Part shown: piece by piece, positions 40,730-49,949 of the stretch
Numbering within the stretch: the first letter of the stretch is position 1
How the letters are laid out: every line of letters begins with the position of its first letter
Assembly: GCF_900102175.1 (NCBI RefSeq)
Contig: NZ_FNKN01000002.1
Location: 716,314-780,313 of the forward strand
Direction of reading: 5' to 3'
DNA from: Microbacterium sp. cf332
Lineage (GTDB): Bacteria; Actinomycetota; Actinomycetes; Actinomycetales; Microbacteriaceae
Length of the DNA: 64,000 nucleotides
Program-made: the position numbers and the translations under genes
Notes under the pieces: generated by a model
What the model was told of the DNA's origin: nothing
The model's database searches: none
The model's input: only the letters and a program-made list of their open reading frames with translations

Positions 40730-43020
40730 TCTCGACCGCCGTCCGCCGCCTCGTGCTCGACCTCGCCGCCGTCGTGCTGCTCCTCGCGGTCGCGGTCGTC
40801 GGGTTCGGACCGACCTTCGAGGGCGGCGCCTATCTCGTCGCGGGATTCGGCGCGATCGTGCTCGGTGTCGGCATCGCGTGGCTGTGCGCACGGCGTCGCT
40901 GGGGCGTGCTCCCCACCGCCGGACTCACCGTCGCGGCGTACTTCGTGTTCGGCGGGGTGCTCGCGCTGCCGCAGACGGCCCTGTTCGGCTTCGTCCCCAC
41001 GCTCGACACCTGGACGAAGCTCGCCCTCGGCTCGGTGCAGTCGTGGAAGCGCCTGCTGACGACCGTCGCCCCCGTCGCCCCCTACGACGGGCACCTCATC
41101 GTGCCGTTCCTCCTCACGCTCGTCGCGGCGGTGCTCACGGCTTCGCTCGCCCTCCGCCTGCGCCAGGCGGCGTGGGCGCTCATCCCGGTCACGGCCTTCC
41201 TCGTGGCGCAGATCCTGCTCGGCATGACCGAGCCCGCGGTGCCCATCGTGCAGGGAGTCGTCTTCGCCGTCGTGGCGTCGGTGTGGCTGGCGCTCCGCCA
41301 GGCCTGGGATCCGAACAATGCAGCCGTGCGGATCGAGCCGACGGGCGCGGCCGACGCCGACGCCCTCAAGCACACCCGTCTGCGCCGCCTGGTGTCGGGC
41401 GCGGCGGTCGTCGCCGTCGCCGTGGGCGTCGGCGTCACGACGGCGGCGGTCGCGAGCCCGCCGAGCACCCGCTACGTGCTCCGCGATGTCGTCATCCCGC
41501 CTTTCGACGTCAAGCAGTATCCGAGCCCGCTGCAGTCGTTCCGCGGTCTGGTCCGCGACGAGGCGGACGCCACGCTCTTCACCGTGCAGGGGCTGCCGGA
41601 GGACGGTCGCATCCGCCTGGCCACCATGGACGCCTACAACGGCATCGTGTTCAACGTCTCGGACGAGGGGGCGGGCTCGTCGAGCTCGTTCACCCCGCTG
41701 CGCTCGAACATGTCGCCGGACGCCGAGGGCGTTCCGGGCCGGCTGCGGATCGACATCGACGAGCTGCGCGGCGTGTGGCTTCCGGATGCCGGTGCCGTGC
41801 GCTCGATCGAGTTCGAGGGTGATCGCGCCGAGGAGCTGCGCCGCACCGCGCACTACAACGATGCGACGGGAACCGCGGCGGTCACCGCCGGAGTCGCGTC
41901 CGGGATGAGCTATACGGTCGACACCGTGTTCCCCGTCGTCCCGACCGACGATGCGCTCGCGGACGCCACGTTCGCGCCGGTGAAGATGCCGAAGCAGGAG
42001 GGCGTGCCCGAGGGGCTGTCGCAGGTCGCCACCGAGGCGGTCGGCGACGCCGAGACCCCGATCGAGCAGGCCCGCGCGTTGCAGACCTACCTGTCGACCG
42101 ACGGCTACTTCAGCCATGGGCTCGAGGACGACCCCTATTCGCCGTCGGGGCACGGCGCCGCCCGCATCACGAGCTTCTTCGGCGGCGACGAGATCATCGG
42201 CGACGACGAGCAGTACGCCGTGGCGATGGCGCTGCTCTCGGCCCAGCTGGGGATCCCCGCGCGCGTCGTCATGGGCTGGCATCCCGAGAAGGATGCCGAG
42301 GCCGGCGGCGAGTTCACCGCTACCGGCGACAACGTGCACGCGTGGGTCGAGATCGCTTTCGACGGGTTCGGATGGGTGCCGTTCGATCCGACGCCTGACG
42401 AGGACAACGAGCCGAACGAGCAGACCACCACGCCGCGCGCCAACCCCAAGCCCCAGGTCCTGCAGCCCCCGCCGCCCGCGCAGGAGCCGGCGGAGCTGCC
42501 GCCCGCGATCGCGAACGATCGCGACCAGGAAGAGGAGGAGGAGCCCGGTTTCGACTGGATCGGCGCCATCCTCGCTCCCATCGGCATCGGCGTCGGCGTG
42601 CTCGCGGTGCTCTTCGCGCCCTTCGTCATCATGGGCGCCGTCAAGACCGCGCGACGCGCCAAGCGACGCAACGCCGACCGGACGGCGGACCGGATCTCGG
42701 GCGGCTGGGACGAGCTGATCGACCGTGCGGTCGACCTGAACGCACCCGTCGCCGCCGGTGCGACGCGCACCGAGAGCGCGCAGATCGTCGCATCGACGAT
42801 GGAGCAGCCAGACGTCACCTCGCTCGCGACGTCGGCCGACGCGCGCGTGTTCGGCCCGGGCGAGCCGAGCGCCGAGGACGTCGATGCCTTCTGGCGCGAG
42901 GTCGACGCGATCGTCGTGGGCATGAGCGGTCGGGTGTCGGTGTGGCGTCGGCTGCGCGCGCGGCTGAGCCTGCGTTCGCTCCTGCGGGGGCGACGGCGCC
43001 GCACGCGAGGAGGGTCATGA
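40726..43020 (+). CDS. TgpA-like transglutaminase-domain membrane protein, catalytic Cys replaced
   Basis: A 764-residue protein with six or more N-terminal membrane helices (1-260), an extracellular transglutaminase-like domain (about 420-570), a Pro/Gln linker, one last membrane helix (about 605-630) and a cytoplasmic tail with DUF4129-like character. The transglutaminase core is readable: GDDEQYAVAMALLSAQLGIPAR, then NVHAWVEI (His) and GWVPFDPTP (Asp). The position of the catalytic Cys (G-x-C-E-x-x-A) is Asp494. The site is thus probably inactive as a cysteine acyltransferase, a trait I recall in other actinobacterial homologues. Overlaps of 4 nt join it to both neighbours. Confidence 0.9.
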   Translation: MISTAVRRLVLDLAAVVLLLAVAVVGFGPTFEGGAYLVAGFGAIVLGVGIAWLCARRRWGVLPTAGLTVAAYFVFGGVLALPQTALFGFVPTLDTWTKLALGSVQSWKRLLTTVAPVAPYDGHLIVPFLLTLVAAVLTASLALRLRQAAWALIPVTAFLVAQILLGMTEPAVPIVQGVVFAVVASVWLALRQAWDPNNAAVRIEPTGAADADALKHTRLRRLVSGAAVVAVAVGVGVTTAAVASPPSTRYVLRDVVIPPFDVKQYPSPLQSFRGLVRDEADATLFTVQGLPEDGRIRLATMDAYNGIVFNVSDEGAGSSSSFTPLRSNMSPDAEGVPGRLRIDIDELRGVWLPDAGAVRSIEFEGDRAEELRRTAHYNDATGTAAVTAGVASGMSYTVDTVFPVVPTDDALADATFAPVKMPKQEGVPEGLSQVATEAVGDAETPIEQARALQTYLSTDGYFSHGLEDDPYSPSGHGAARITSFFGGDEIIGDDEQYAVAMALLSAQLGIPARVVMGWHPEKDAEAGGEFTATGDNVHAWVEIAFDGFGWVPFDPTPDEDNEPNEQTTTPRANPKPQVLQPPPPAQEPAELPPAIANDRDQEEEEEPGFDWIGAILAPIGIGVGVLAVLFAPFVIMGAVKTARRAKRRNADRTADRISGGWDELIDRAVDLNAPVAAGATRTESAQIVASTMEQPDVTSLATSADARVFGPGEPSAEDVDAFWREVDAIVVGMSGRVSVWRRLRARLSLRSLLRGRRRRTRGGS

Positions 43021-43400
43021 GCGCGATGATCTTCGACACGGAGCCGCTGGCGGGCGTGCCCGACATCCGCAGCGGCCTGCAGGCCCTGCTCGCGTGGGAC
43101 GACGGCACGCGCACCGCCGTGTACGGTCGCACGGTGTTCGGCCGCGACCCGGTGCGGGTCGCCGGGGCCGATGCGGTCGTGCTGCGCGACGAGACGCTGA
43201 CCCTCTCGCGGACCCATTTCGAGCTGGTGCCCGTCGCCACGGGCGGGCTCGCCGTGATCGACCGCGCTTCGACGAACGGCGTCGTCGTCACCCGTGGTGC
43301 GGACGGCGTCCCCCTCGTGCCGGGTGCCCAGACGGCGCTGCGCAGCGGCGACCGGCTCGATCTCGGCGACCGCTGGCTCGTCGTCGAGGTCGTGCGGTGA
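43017..43400 (+). CDS. Small FHA domain protein
   Basis: A 127-residue protein consisting almost only of a forkhead-associated domain, which binds phosphothreonine. The motif set is complete: GRTVFGRDPV, LSRTHFEL (S-x-x-H) and DRASTNGVVV (S/T-N-G). ATG 43017 overlaps the preceding stop in ATGA and its own stop overlaps the phosphatase start in GTGA (43397-43400). It is expected to read the phosphorylation state set by the kinase and phosphatase encoded downstream. Confidence 0.93.
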   Translation: MSAMIFDTEPLAGVPDIRSGLQALLAWDDGTRTAVYGRTVFGRDPVRVAGADAVVLRDETLTLSRTHFELVPVATGGLAVIDRASTNGVVVTRGADGVPLVPGAQTALRSGDRLDLGDRWLVVEVVR

Positions 43401-44233
43401 CGACGATGTCGGTGCGCACGGGCCACGGCTCCGCGACCCACGCGGGACTCCGCGGCCGAGCCAACGAGGACTCCTATCTCGCCGCCGCCCCCGTGTTCGT
43501 CGTCGCGGACGGCATGGGGGGCCACGAGGCCGGCGCGCGCGCGAGCGCCGCGGCCGTCGCCGAGTTCGAGCGGTTCGTCGGCGCGACCGAGGTGTCGAAC
43601 CGCGACGTGCGCGCCGCGATAGAGCAGGCGCGCCGCAACATCGACGCCCTCGCGACCGGCGAGCGGGCCGCGGGCACGACCCTGACGGGCGTGGTGCTCA
43701 CGCGCGTCGGCGCGGCCGGATACTGGCTGGCGCTCAACATCGGCGACTCGCGCACGTATCGGTGGGCGAGGGGCCGGCTCGAGCAGATCAGCGTCGACCA
43801 CTCGGTCGTTCAGGAGCTGGTGGACTCCGGCCGTATGGATGCCGAGACCGCCGCACGGCACGCGCGCCGCAACGAGATCACCCGTGCGCTCGGCGCCGGC
43901 AGCACCGGACACGCGGACTTCTGGATGCTGCCGGCCGAGCCCGGCGACCGCATCCTCGTCTGCTCGGACGGTCTGTCGACCGAGCTCGACGACGACCGGA
44001 TCGCCCGTATCCTCGACGAGGAGGCCGAGCCGCAGGACGCCGCCCAGCGTCTCGTCCACGAGGCGCTGCTGCACGGCGGCCGCGACAACGTCACCGTCAT
44101 CGTGGTCGACGCGCACGGCGACGGCGACGGCGGCGACGATGACGACGTCTACGACACCGTGCCGTCCGAGAGATCCGACGACGCAGACACAGACACCCGG
44201 CCGCGTGCGGCGGCCGCAGGGGGGAGAACCTGA
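43397..44233 (+). CDS. PP2C-family Ser/Thr protein phosphatase
   Basis: Mn2+/Mg2+-dependent phosphatase, 278 residues, cytoplasmic, without membrane segment. All metal-site motifs are present: RGRANEDSYLA, FVVADGMGGHEAG, GTTLTGVVL, LNIGDSRTYRW, DHSVVQEL, ITRALGAG, LVCSDGLSTEL and GGRDNVTVIVVD. The C-terminus is a short acidic Asp/Gly tail. GTG 43397 is fixed by the GTGA overlap with the FHA gene. It should reverse phosphorylation by the kinase three genes on, as PstP does for PknA/B in mycobacteria, although here the transmembrane part is lacking. Confidence 0.95.
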   Translation: MTTMSVRTGHGSATHAGLRGRANEDSYLAAAPVFVVADGMGGHEAGARASAAAVAEFERFVGATEVSNRDVRAAIEQARRNIDALATGERAAGTTLTGVVLTRVGAAGYWLALNIGDSRTYRWARGRLEQISVDHSVVQELVDSGRMDAETAARHARRNEITRALGAGSTGHADFWMLPAEPGDRILVCSDGLSTELDDDRIARILDEEAEPQDAAQRLVHEALLHGGRDNVTVIVVDAHGDGDGGDDDDVYDTVPSERSDDADTDTRPRAAAAGGRT

Positions 44234-45573
44234 TGGTCGAGGTCCGCTACGTCCCGGCGACGGGCGCTGAGCACTGGCGCGTCGCGCTCGCTCCGGCCGC
44301 GGCCGTGGCGCTGCCCGCGAACGTCTCGATCCCCACGGTCGAAGCCGTGTGGCGTCGTCTCGAGGAGCGCGGCATCGGTGCCGTCATCGAGGCGCTGACC
44401 GGCGCGTTCGGCACCTCGCTCGCGGCCATCCCCGATTTCGTCCTGGCGATCGTCGAGGCCGACGGCCTCCGCGTCGCCGTGCGCGGACCGGTCGAGCTCG
44501 TCGTCGAGACCGAGTCGGGCCCGCTCTCGGTGTCGGGCCGGGGCGTTTCGACCTGGGCCGAGAGGCACATCCCGGGTGTGCGTCGCGCGTCGGCGCTCTT
44601 CGCCGAGTCGGCCGACGAGACCTCGTCTCTGCCGTTCGTCGAGGGGGTCGTCGCGGCAGACTCCGTGACGGTCGACCTGACCGGGGCACGGCCCGGTTCT
44701 CGCCCCGCGAGCCCGTTCGTCGCGGTCGTCCCGCCCCCGGCGCCGGTCGCTGCACCGCCCGCGGTCCCCGCACCGCCCGCGGTCCCCGTGGTCTCGGCGC
44801 CGGCTCCCACCCCGACCGTCCCGACGGGCCCGACTCCGCCGCTTCCCGCCGCCGCGACGCCCGCCGCCGCGGACGCCGACGCGGCCCGACCGGACGACGA
44901 CGACCCCGAGGCCGCGGAGTCATCCGCCGACGACCTCCCCGGAGCGGAGACGTACATCCCGGCCGGAGACACCGCTGCGGCGGAGGAGCACGCCATGATC
45001 TGGGGCGAGACGATCGTCCGCCCGACGGTGCCGGCCGAGCCGGAGCCCGCCGAGGAGCCCGCGCTCCCCGCGGACGACGCCACCGTCGTCTCCGCCACCG
45101 CCACCACGGCCTCGGTCGCGCCCGTCGGCGACCATGACGGCGAGACCGTCGCGGTGGCCGACATCCGCAATGCGCGGCGTGGAGAGCCCGCGGTCTACGA
45201 GTCCACCGACGCGGTCCCCGCGCGACGACTGCCGCGCGGGCGTATCCGCGTGTCGGACGGGCAGGTCGTCGAGCTCGACGACACCGTCATCGTCGGACGC
45301 CGGCCCCGCTCGTCGCGATCGAGCGGCGACACTCTGCCGACCCTGATCGCGGTCGAGAGCCCCGAGCAGGACATCTCGCGCAACCACGTCGAGATCCGCG
45401 CCGAGGGCGAGCACGTGCTCGTCGTCGACCTCGACACCACGAACGGGTCGGTGCTGCTCCGCGGCGGCCACGATCCCGTGCGCCTGCACCCGAACGAGCC
45501 GACGATGGTCGTCACGGGCGATGTGCTCGACATCGGCGACGGTGTCACCATCACCTTCGAGAACCTGCCGTGA
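44233..45573 (+). CDS. FHA domain protein with N-terminal domain of unknown function
   Basis: 446 residues. The N-terminal 140 residues form a globular region with no family I recognise (VRYVPATGAEHWRVAL ... WAERHIPGVRR); it is followed by a long Pro/Ala/Thr-rich acidic linker (about 150-340) and a C-terminal FHA domain (about 345-446: GRRPRSSRS, ISRNHVEIR, DTTNGSVLL). Thr-rich stretches in the linker (TVVSATATTA, DDATVV) are plausible kinase targets, like GarA or FhaA tails. The start overlaps the phosphatase stop by one base (TGATG) with GGGGAG upstream. Its own stop overlaps the kinase start in GTGA. Confidence 0.9.
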   Translation: MVEVRYVPATGAEHWRVALAPAAAVALPANVSIPTVEAVWRRLEERGIGAVIEALTGAFGTSLAAIPDFVLAIVEADGLRVAVRGPVELVVETESGPLSVSGRGVSTWAERHIPGVRRASALFAESADETSSLPFVEGVVAADSVTVDLTGARPGSRPASPFVAVVPPPAPVAAPPAVPAPPAVPVVSAPAPTPTVPTGPTPPLPAAATPAAADADAARPDDDDPEAAESSADDLPGAETYIPAGDTAAAEEHAMIWGETIVRPTVPAEPEPAEEPALPADDATVVSATATTASVAPVGDHDGETVAVADIRNARRGEPAVYESTDAVPARRLPRGRIRVSDGQVVELDDTVIVGRRPRSSRSSGDTLPTLIAVESPEQDISRNHVEIRAEGEHVLVVDLDTTNGSVLLRGGHDPVRLHPNEPTMVVTGDVLDIGDGVTITFENLP

Positions 45574-47228
45574 GCGCGAAGCGGCCGCCGGCTCCGCCGC
45601 CCGAGCTGCCCGGCTTCACCTACCTCGAGCTGCTCGGATCGGGTGGTTTCGCCGACGTCTACCTGTACGAGCAGCAGCTTCCCCGCCGCAAGGTGGCGGT
45701 GAAGGTCCTGCTTCCCGAGCGGATGGCGGGGGGTTCGGCCGAGCAGTTCACCGCCGAGGCCAACGTCATGGCGATGCTCTCCACGCACCCGGCGATCGTC
45801 ACGATCTACCAGGCGGGTCTCGCCGACGATCAGCGGCCTTACCTCGTGATGGAGAACTGTCCGCGACCGAACCTGCAGGTACGGTATCGGGCCGCGCCGT
45901 TCTCGGTCGCGGAGGCGCTGCGGGTGGGTATCCAGGTCGCGGCCGCCGTCGAGACCGCGCACCGCGCCGGCATCCTGCACCGTGACATCAAGCCGGCCAA
46001 CATCCTCGTGACCGAGTACAACCGGCCGGCGCTCACGGACTTCGGCATCGCGACGACGACCGACAGCGCGGATGAGACCGCCGGTATGTCGATCCCGTGG
46101 TCGCCGCCGGAGGCGTTCGGCGAAGGATCCGACTCGGGCGTGCGCACCGACGTCTACGCGCTCGGCGCCACGATCTACACGCTCCTGGCGGGCCGTTCGC
46201 CGTTCGAGGAGCCGGGCGGGCGCAACGGTGCCGCCGATCTCATCCAGCGCATCGAGTCGCAGCCGGTCGCGTCGCTCGAACGTGCCGACGTGCCGCCCTC
46301 GCTGCAGCAGGCCCTCGTACGGGCGATGGCGAAGAGCCCGGCAGCGCGGTTCGACAGCGCCGTCGCCTTCGCACGAGCCCTGCAGCGCGTGCAGATCGAG
46401 CTCGCCCACTCGGTGACGCCGATCGACATCCTCGACGACTCGCCCGAGGCGGAGGAGGACGAGGATGCCGACGGCGAGCTGACCCGCGTGCGCGGCATCG
46501 TCAGCATCGAGCCGACGACCTCGCCGCCCGCCGGGTCGACGCGGCGCAAGGCGACGTCGGATTCTGCGTCCCCTTTCGCGCCCGCCGGTCCCGGATCACC
46601 GTTCGCACCGGCCGCGCCCGACGAGACCGTGCTGCGCCCCTCGGCCCGGGCGGGGCAGGACTCGACGGTGCGGCGCCCCCGCACGGTCGAGCCCGCCGCC
46701 GATCAGACGGTGCAGCGCGGTACGGCATCCGCCGCCCGTCCGGCCGCCACCACGGCGGACGTCGAGCACACCGAGCCCGACACCGATGGGACCGCCGCCG
46801 CGCCGCCGCCGGCGAACCGCTCGCGGATGTGGCTGTGGATCTCCCTGGGCGCCGCCGCCGCGGTCGTGGTGGCCGTGGTGCTGATCGCCAGCATGCTGCA
46901 GCCCACCACGCCCGCCGAACCCCAGGCCAGCGACACCCCGAGCAGCGCACCGCAAGACCCGCTCGCCGGGTTCGTGCCCCGCGTGGCCGATGTGGCCGGG
47001 GCCGTGTCGGGTGCCGAGGTGGTCTTCACGTGGTCGAACCCCGACCCCGCCGACGGCGACTCGTACCTCTGGTATCCGGTGACCCTCGACGGCGCCGGCA
47101 GCCCGCAGCGCGTCGAGGACACGACGGTGGCCGTGCCTGCCGACCCCTCGGGTCGCACCTGCATCGAGGTGCAGCTGGTGCGCGAGAACGGCGGCGCAGG
47201 AGACGCGGTGCGCGGCTGCACGCCCTGA
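45570..47228 (+). CDS. Transmembrane Ser/Thr protein kinase (PknB-like)
   Basis: 552 residues: kinase domain (about 15-275) with LLGSGGFADVYLYE, VAVKVL (Lys), EANVMAML, HRDIKPANIL, DFGIATT and SPPEAFGEGS (APE variant); a Thr/Ala/Pro juxtamembrane linker; a membrane helix (about 417-440, WISLGAAAAVVVAVVLIAS); and a small extracellular FN3-like domain (about 465-552) ending with two Cys likely bridged. No PASTA repeats, so it differs from PknB in its sensor. Last gene of the cluster, coupled to the FHA gene by GTGA. The outward domain may sense the surface protein or wall; this is inference. Confidence 0.94.
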   Translation: MSAKRPPAPPPELPGFTYLELLGSGGFADVYLYEQQLPRRKVAVKVLLPERMAGGSAEQFTAEANVMAMLSTHPAIVTIYQAGLADDQRPYLVMENCPRPNLQVRYRAAPFSVAEALRVGIQVAAAVETAHRAGILHRDIKPANILVTEYNRPALTDFGIATTTDSADETAGMSIPWSPPEAFGEGSDSGVRTDVYALGATIYTLLAGRSPFEEPGGRNGAADLIQRIESQPVASLERADVPPSLQQALVRAMAKSPAARFDSAVAFARALQRVQIELAHSVTPIDILDDSPEAEEDEDADGELTRVRGIVSIEPTTSPPAGSTRRKATSDSASPFAPAGPGSPFAPAAPDETVLRPSARAGQDSTVRRPRTVEPAADQTVQRGTASAARPAATTADVEHTEPDTDGTAAAPPPANRSRMWLWISLGAAAAVVVAVVLIASMLQPTTPAEPQASDTPSSAPQDPLAGFVPRVADVAGAVSGAEVVFTWSNPDPADGDSYLWYPVTLDGAGSPQRVEDTTVAVPADPSGRTCIEVQLVRENGGAGDAVRGCTP

Positions 47229-47250
47229 CCGGAGGCTAGGGTGTCGCCCC

Positions 47251-47275
47251 TCGCCGGCGTCCCGGTCCGGCTGTG
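47251..47275. terminator. Weak hairpin between convergent kinase and MMPL genes
   Basis: CGCCGGC and GCCGGCG can pair over a loop of about 15 nt in the 59-nt gap between the convergent genes. No T-run. Confidence 0.35.
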
Positions 47276-47287
47276 CCGGCGCGCGGA

Positions 47288-49837
47288 TCAGTCGTGGTGA
47301 GCGGGGTGCCGTCGTTCGAGTGCGGAGCCCTCGACGTCGACGTTGGGGATGATGCGGTCGAGCCAGCGCGGGAGCCACCACGCGGCGCCGCCGAGCATGT
47401 GCATGATCGCCGGCATCAGCAGCATCCGCACGACGAACGCGTCGAACAGGACGCCGAGTGCGAGGCCGAGACCGAAGGACTTGATGATCACGGCCTCCGA
47501 GGTGATGAAGCCGGAGAACACCGAGATCATGATCACGGCTGCCGCGATGACCACGGTTCGCCCGGCCCGGAAACCCTGTGCCACGGCGAGACGCGGGGCG
47601 GCGCCGTGCGCCCATGCCTCGCGCATCCCTGTCGTGAGGAAGAGCTGGTAATCCATTGCGAGGCCGAACAGGATGCCCACGAGGATCACGGGCAGGAAGC
47701 TCAGGATCGGGCCCGGGTTGTGGACTCCGAAGAGACCGCCGAGCCACCCCCACTGGAAGACGGCCGTGACGGCGCCGTAGGTCGCGAGCAGGGACAGCAC
47801 GAAGCCGAGCGTCGCGACCAGGGGCACCAGGAGCGACCGGAAGACCATCACCATGATGAGGAACGACAGGCCGACGACGACGACGAGGTAGACCGGCAGG
47901 ACGTCGGCCAATCCCTCCGAGATGTCGATGTTGATGGCGGCGGCGCCGGCCACGCCGAGATCGATGTCGCCGTTGATGGGAGGCAGAGCCCGCAGGTCTC
48001 GCACCAGCCGCTCCGTGGACACCGCGTTCGGTCCCTCGGCCGGGATGATCTGGAAGGCGGCCAGCGTGCGGTCCTCCGACACGGCGACCGGGGCCACCGC
48101 GACGACGTCGTCCTGCGCGAACAGCTCGCGAGCGATGTCGAGCTGCAGGCCCGGGGCGTCGTCGGCGGTCGTGCCCTCGGGCAGCGTCGCCGTGATCAGC
48201 AGGGGGGCGTTCGCTCCCTCGCCGAAGGCCTCCTCCGTCCACGTGAACGCCTGGTACCCGGTGGAGTCCGCCGCCTCGGAGCCGCCGTCGGGCAGGCCCA
48301 GGCGCATCGACATGGCGGGGATCGCGATGACCAGGAGCGCCACGGTCGCGATGAGGATCGTGGCGACGGCCCGCACGGTGGACATCGGACGCACGGCGCG
48401 GGCGGGGGCCGCCGCCGCCGAGCCCGCACGACCGCGACCACCCTCCGCGGCCGCGGCGGGGGCGGCGAGCCGGGCGCGCGCCCGACGGCCGAGCACGCGC
48501 ATGCCGGCCAGGCCCAGGAGCGCGGGCGTGAGCGACACCGCGATGAGGACGGCGACGAGGACGCTCACCGCCCCCGCCGTGCCCATCAGCCCGAGGAACG
48601 GGATGCCGGTGATGTTGAGAGCGAGGAGCGCCACGATCACGGTGGAGCCCGCGAAGACGACGGCGTTGCCCGCCGTGCCGTTCGCCAGGCCGATGGACTC
48701 CGTCACGTCGGCTCCTTCGAGCAGCTGGCGGCGGTGGCGGTAGAGGATGAAGAGGGCGTAGTCGATGCCGACCGCGAGTCCGAGCATCACTCCCAGGAAC
48801 GGGGTGACGGAGGCCATCTGGATCACTCCGGAGAACGACAGCGTCGCCATGGCGCCGATCGCCACGCCGATGACGGCGGTGATGATCGGGAAGGATGCGG
48901 CGAGCAGTGAGCCGAGGACGACCACGAGGACGATGCCGGCGACGGCGACACCCACGACCTCGCCGACCCCGAAGATCTCGGGGATGCCCTGCGAGATCTC
49001 CGTGTTGAAGGCGACGTCGGTGCCGGCCACCGGCTCGCTGAAGTGGGCGACGACGGCCTGCTTCGACTCCTCCGGCAGTTCGAGGCGCGGCTTGTCGAAC
49101 GACACGTTGACGATCGCGGTGCTGCCGTCCTCCGACACCAGGCGGATGGCGTCCGCGAACGACAGCAGCTCGGCGCCGTCCTCGAGCTGCGCCTCCTGCG
49201 CCGAGATCTGCTCGAGTCCGTCGGTCAGCTGAGCCTGCTGCTCCTGCAGCACCGACCGCTGCTGGTCGAGCTGCGCCTGCTGCGCGTCGAGGGCGGCGAG
49301 CTGAGCGGTCTTCTGCGCGTCCGGCAACGGAGCCGCTTCGAGCTGACTGCGCGCGGCGTCGAGCTGCTGCTGTCCGGCCTCGAGCTGGGCCGCGCCGGCG
49401 TCGAGCTGCTGCTGGCCCGACTCGGCCTGCGCGCGCGCGTCCGCGAGCTGCTGACGACCGTCGCCGAGCTGCTGTCGCTGCTGCTCGAGCTGCTCCTGCG
49501 TCGCGAACGGATCGGTGGCCTGCGCGACATCGGGGAGGGTGCCGGCGGAATCGACGAGAGCGGTGATCTCCGACTTCTGCGCATCCGAGAGGGCCTCGCC
49601 GTCGTCGGTGCGGAACACCACGGTCCCCGCTGCCCCCGCGAAGTCGGGCAGCTCGTCCTGGAGGTCGGCGATGACGTCCCCCGACGCCGTTCCGGGGATG
49701 TCGAAGCTCGAGCTCAGGCCCTTGAACCCGATGAGGAAGCCCCCGGCCACGACGCCGGCGATCACCAGCCACGCGACGACGACGGTCCAGGCCCGTCGCG
49801 CCGCGAACGTACCCAGACGGTGCAGCAGCTCGGCCAT
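47288..49837 (-). CDS. MMPL family RND-type exporter
   Basis: 849-residue membrane exporter of the MmpL/YdfJ group, moving lipids or hydrophobic compounds outward with proton energy. Twelve membrane segments in two halves: helix 1 (about 18-38), then a large periplasmic domain containing a Gln/Leu/Ala-rich coiled coil (about 115-220, repeated QLDAG/QLEAG heptads), helices 2-6 with GVMLGLAVGIDYALFILYRHR, second periplasmic domain, and helices 8-12 with GILFGLAMDYQLFLTTGMRE. The two Gly-x-Asp-Tyr boxes hold the proton-relay Asp-Tyr pairs. ATG 49837 has GAAGGAAC upstream. Divergent from its probable TetR repressor. Confidence 0.93.
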   Translation of the reverse strand: MAELLHRLGTFAARRAWTVVVAWLVIAGVVAGGFLIGFKGLSSSFDIPGTASGDVIADLQDELPDFAGAAGTVVFRTDDGEALSDAQKSEITALVDSAGTLPDVAQATDPFATQEQLEQQRQQLGDGRQQLADARAQAESGQQQLDAGAAQLEAGQQQLDAARSQLEAAPLPDAQKTAQLAALDAQQAQLDQQRSVLQEQQAQLTDGLEQISAQEAQLEDGAELLSFADAIRLVSEDGSTAIVNVSFDKPRLELPEESKQAVVAHFSEPVAGTDVAFNTEISQGIPEIFGVGEVVGVAVAGIVLVVVLGSLLAASFPIITAVIGVAIGAMATLSFSGVIQMASVTPFLGVMLGLAVGIDYALFILYRHRRQLLEGADVTESIGLANGTAGNAVVFAGSTVIVALLALNITGIPFLGLMGTAGAVSVLVAVLIAVSLTPALLGLAGMRVLGRRARARLAAPAAAAEGGRGRAGSAAAAPARAVRPMSTVRAVATILIATVALLVIAIPAMSMRLGLPDGGSEAADSTGYQAFTWTEEAFGEGANAPLLITATLPEGTTADDAPGLQLDIARELFAQDDVVAVAPVAVSEDRTLAAFQIIPAEGPNAVSTERLVRDLRALPPINGDIDLGVAGAAAINIDISEGLADVLPVYLVVVVGLSFLIMVMVFRSLLVPLVATLGFVLSLLATYGAVTAVFQWGWLGGLFGVHNPGPILSFLPVILVGILFGLAMDYQLFLTTGMREAWAHGAAPRLAVAQGFRAGRTVVIAAAVIMISVFSGFITSEAVIIKSFGLGLALGVLFDAFVVRMLLMPAIMHMLGGAAWWLPRWLDRIIPNVDVEGSALERRHPAHHD

Positions 49838-49898
49838 GCGGTGTTCCTTCCCTGCGGTGCGCGCAGGGGAGCACCGTCGGCTCCGACCAGTGCCAAAA

Positions 49899-49921
49899 AG
49901 ATAACACGGACCGTCTCGTCT
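49899..49921. promoter_or_regulatory. Candidate TetR operator between mmpL and tetR
   Basis: Dyad centred on A49910: ACGG-A-CCGT core with AGA/TCT flanks; eight of eleven base pairs are symmetric. A -10-like TTATCT on the minus strand lies within the same stretch, so binding would block the exporter promoter. Confidence 0.4.
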
Positions 49922-49949
49922 TCTGCTCCGATGGTCGAGAATATGGGAC

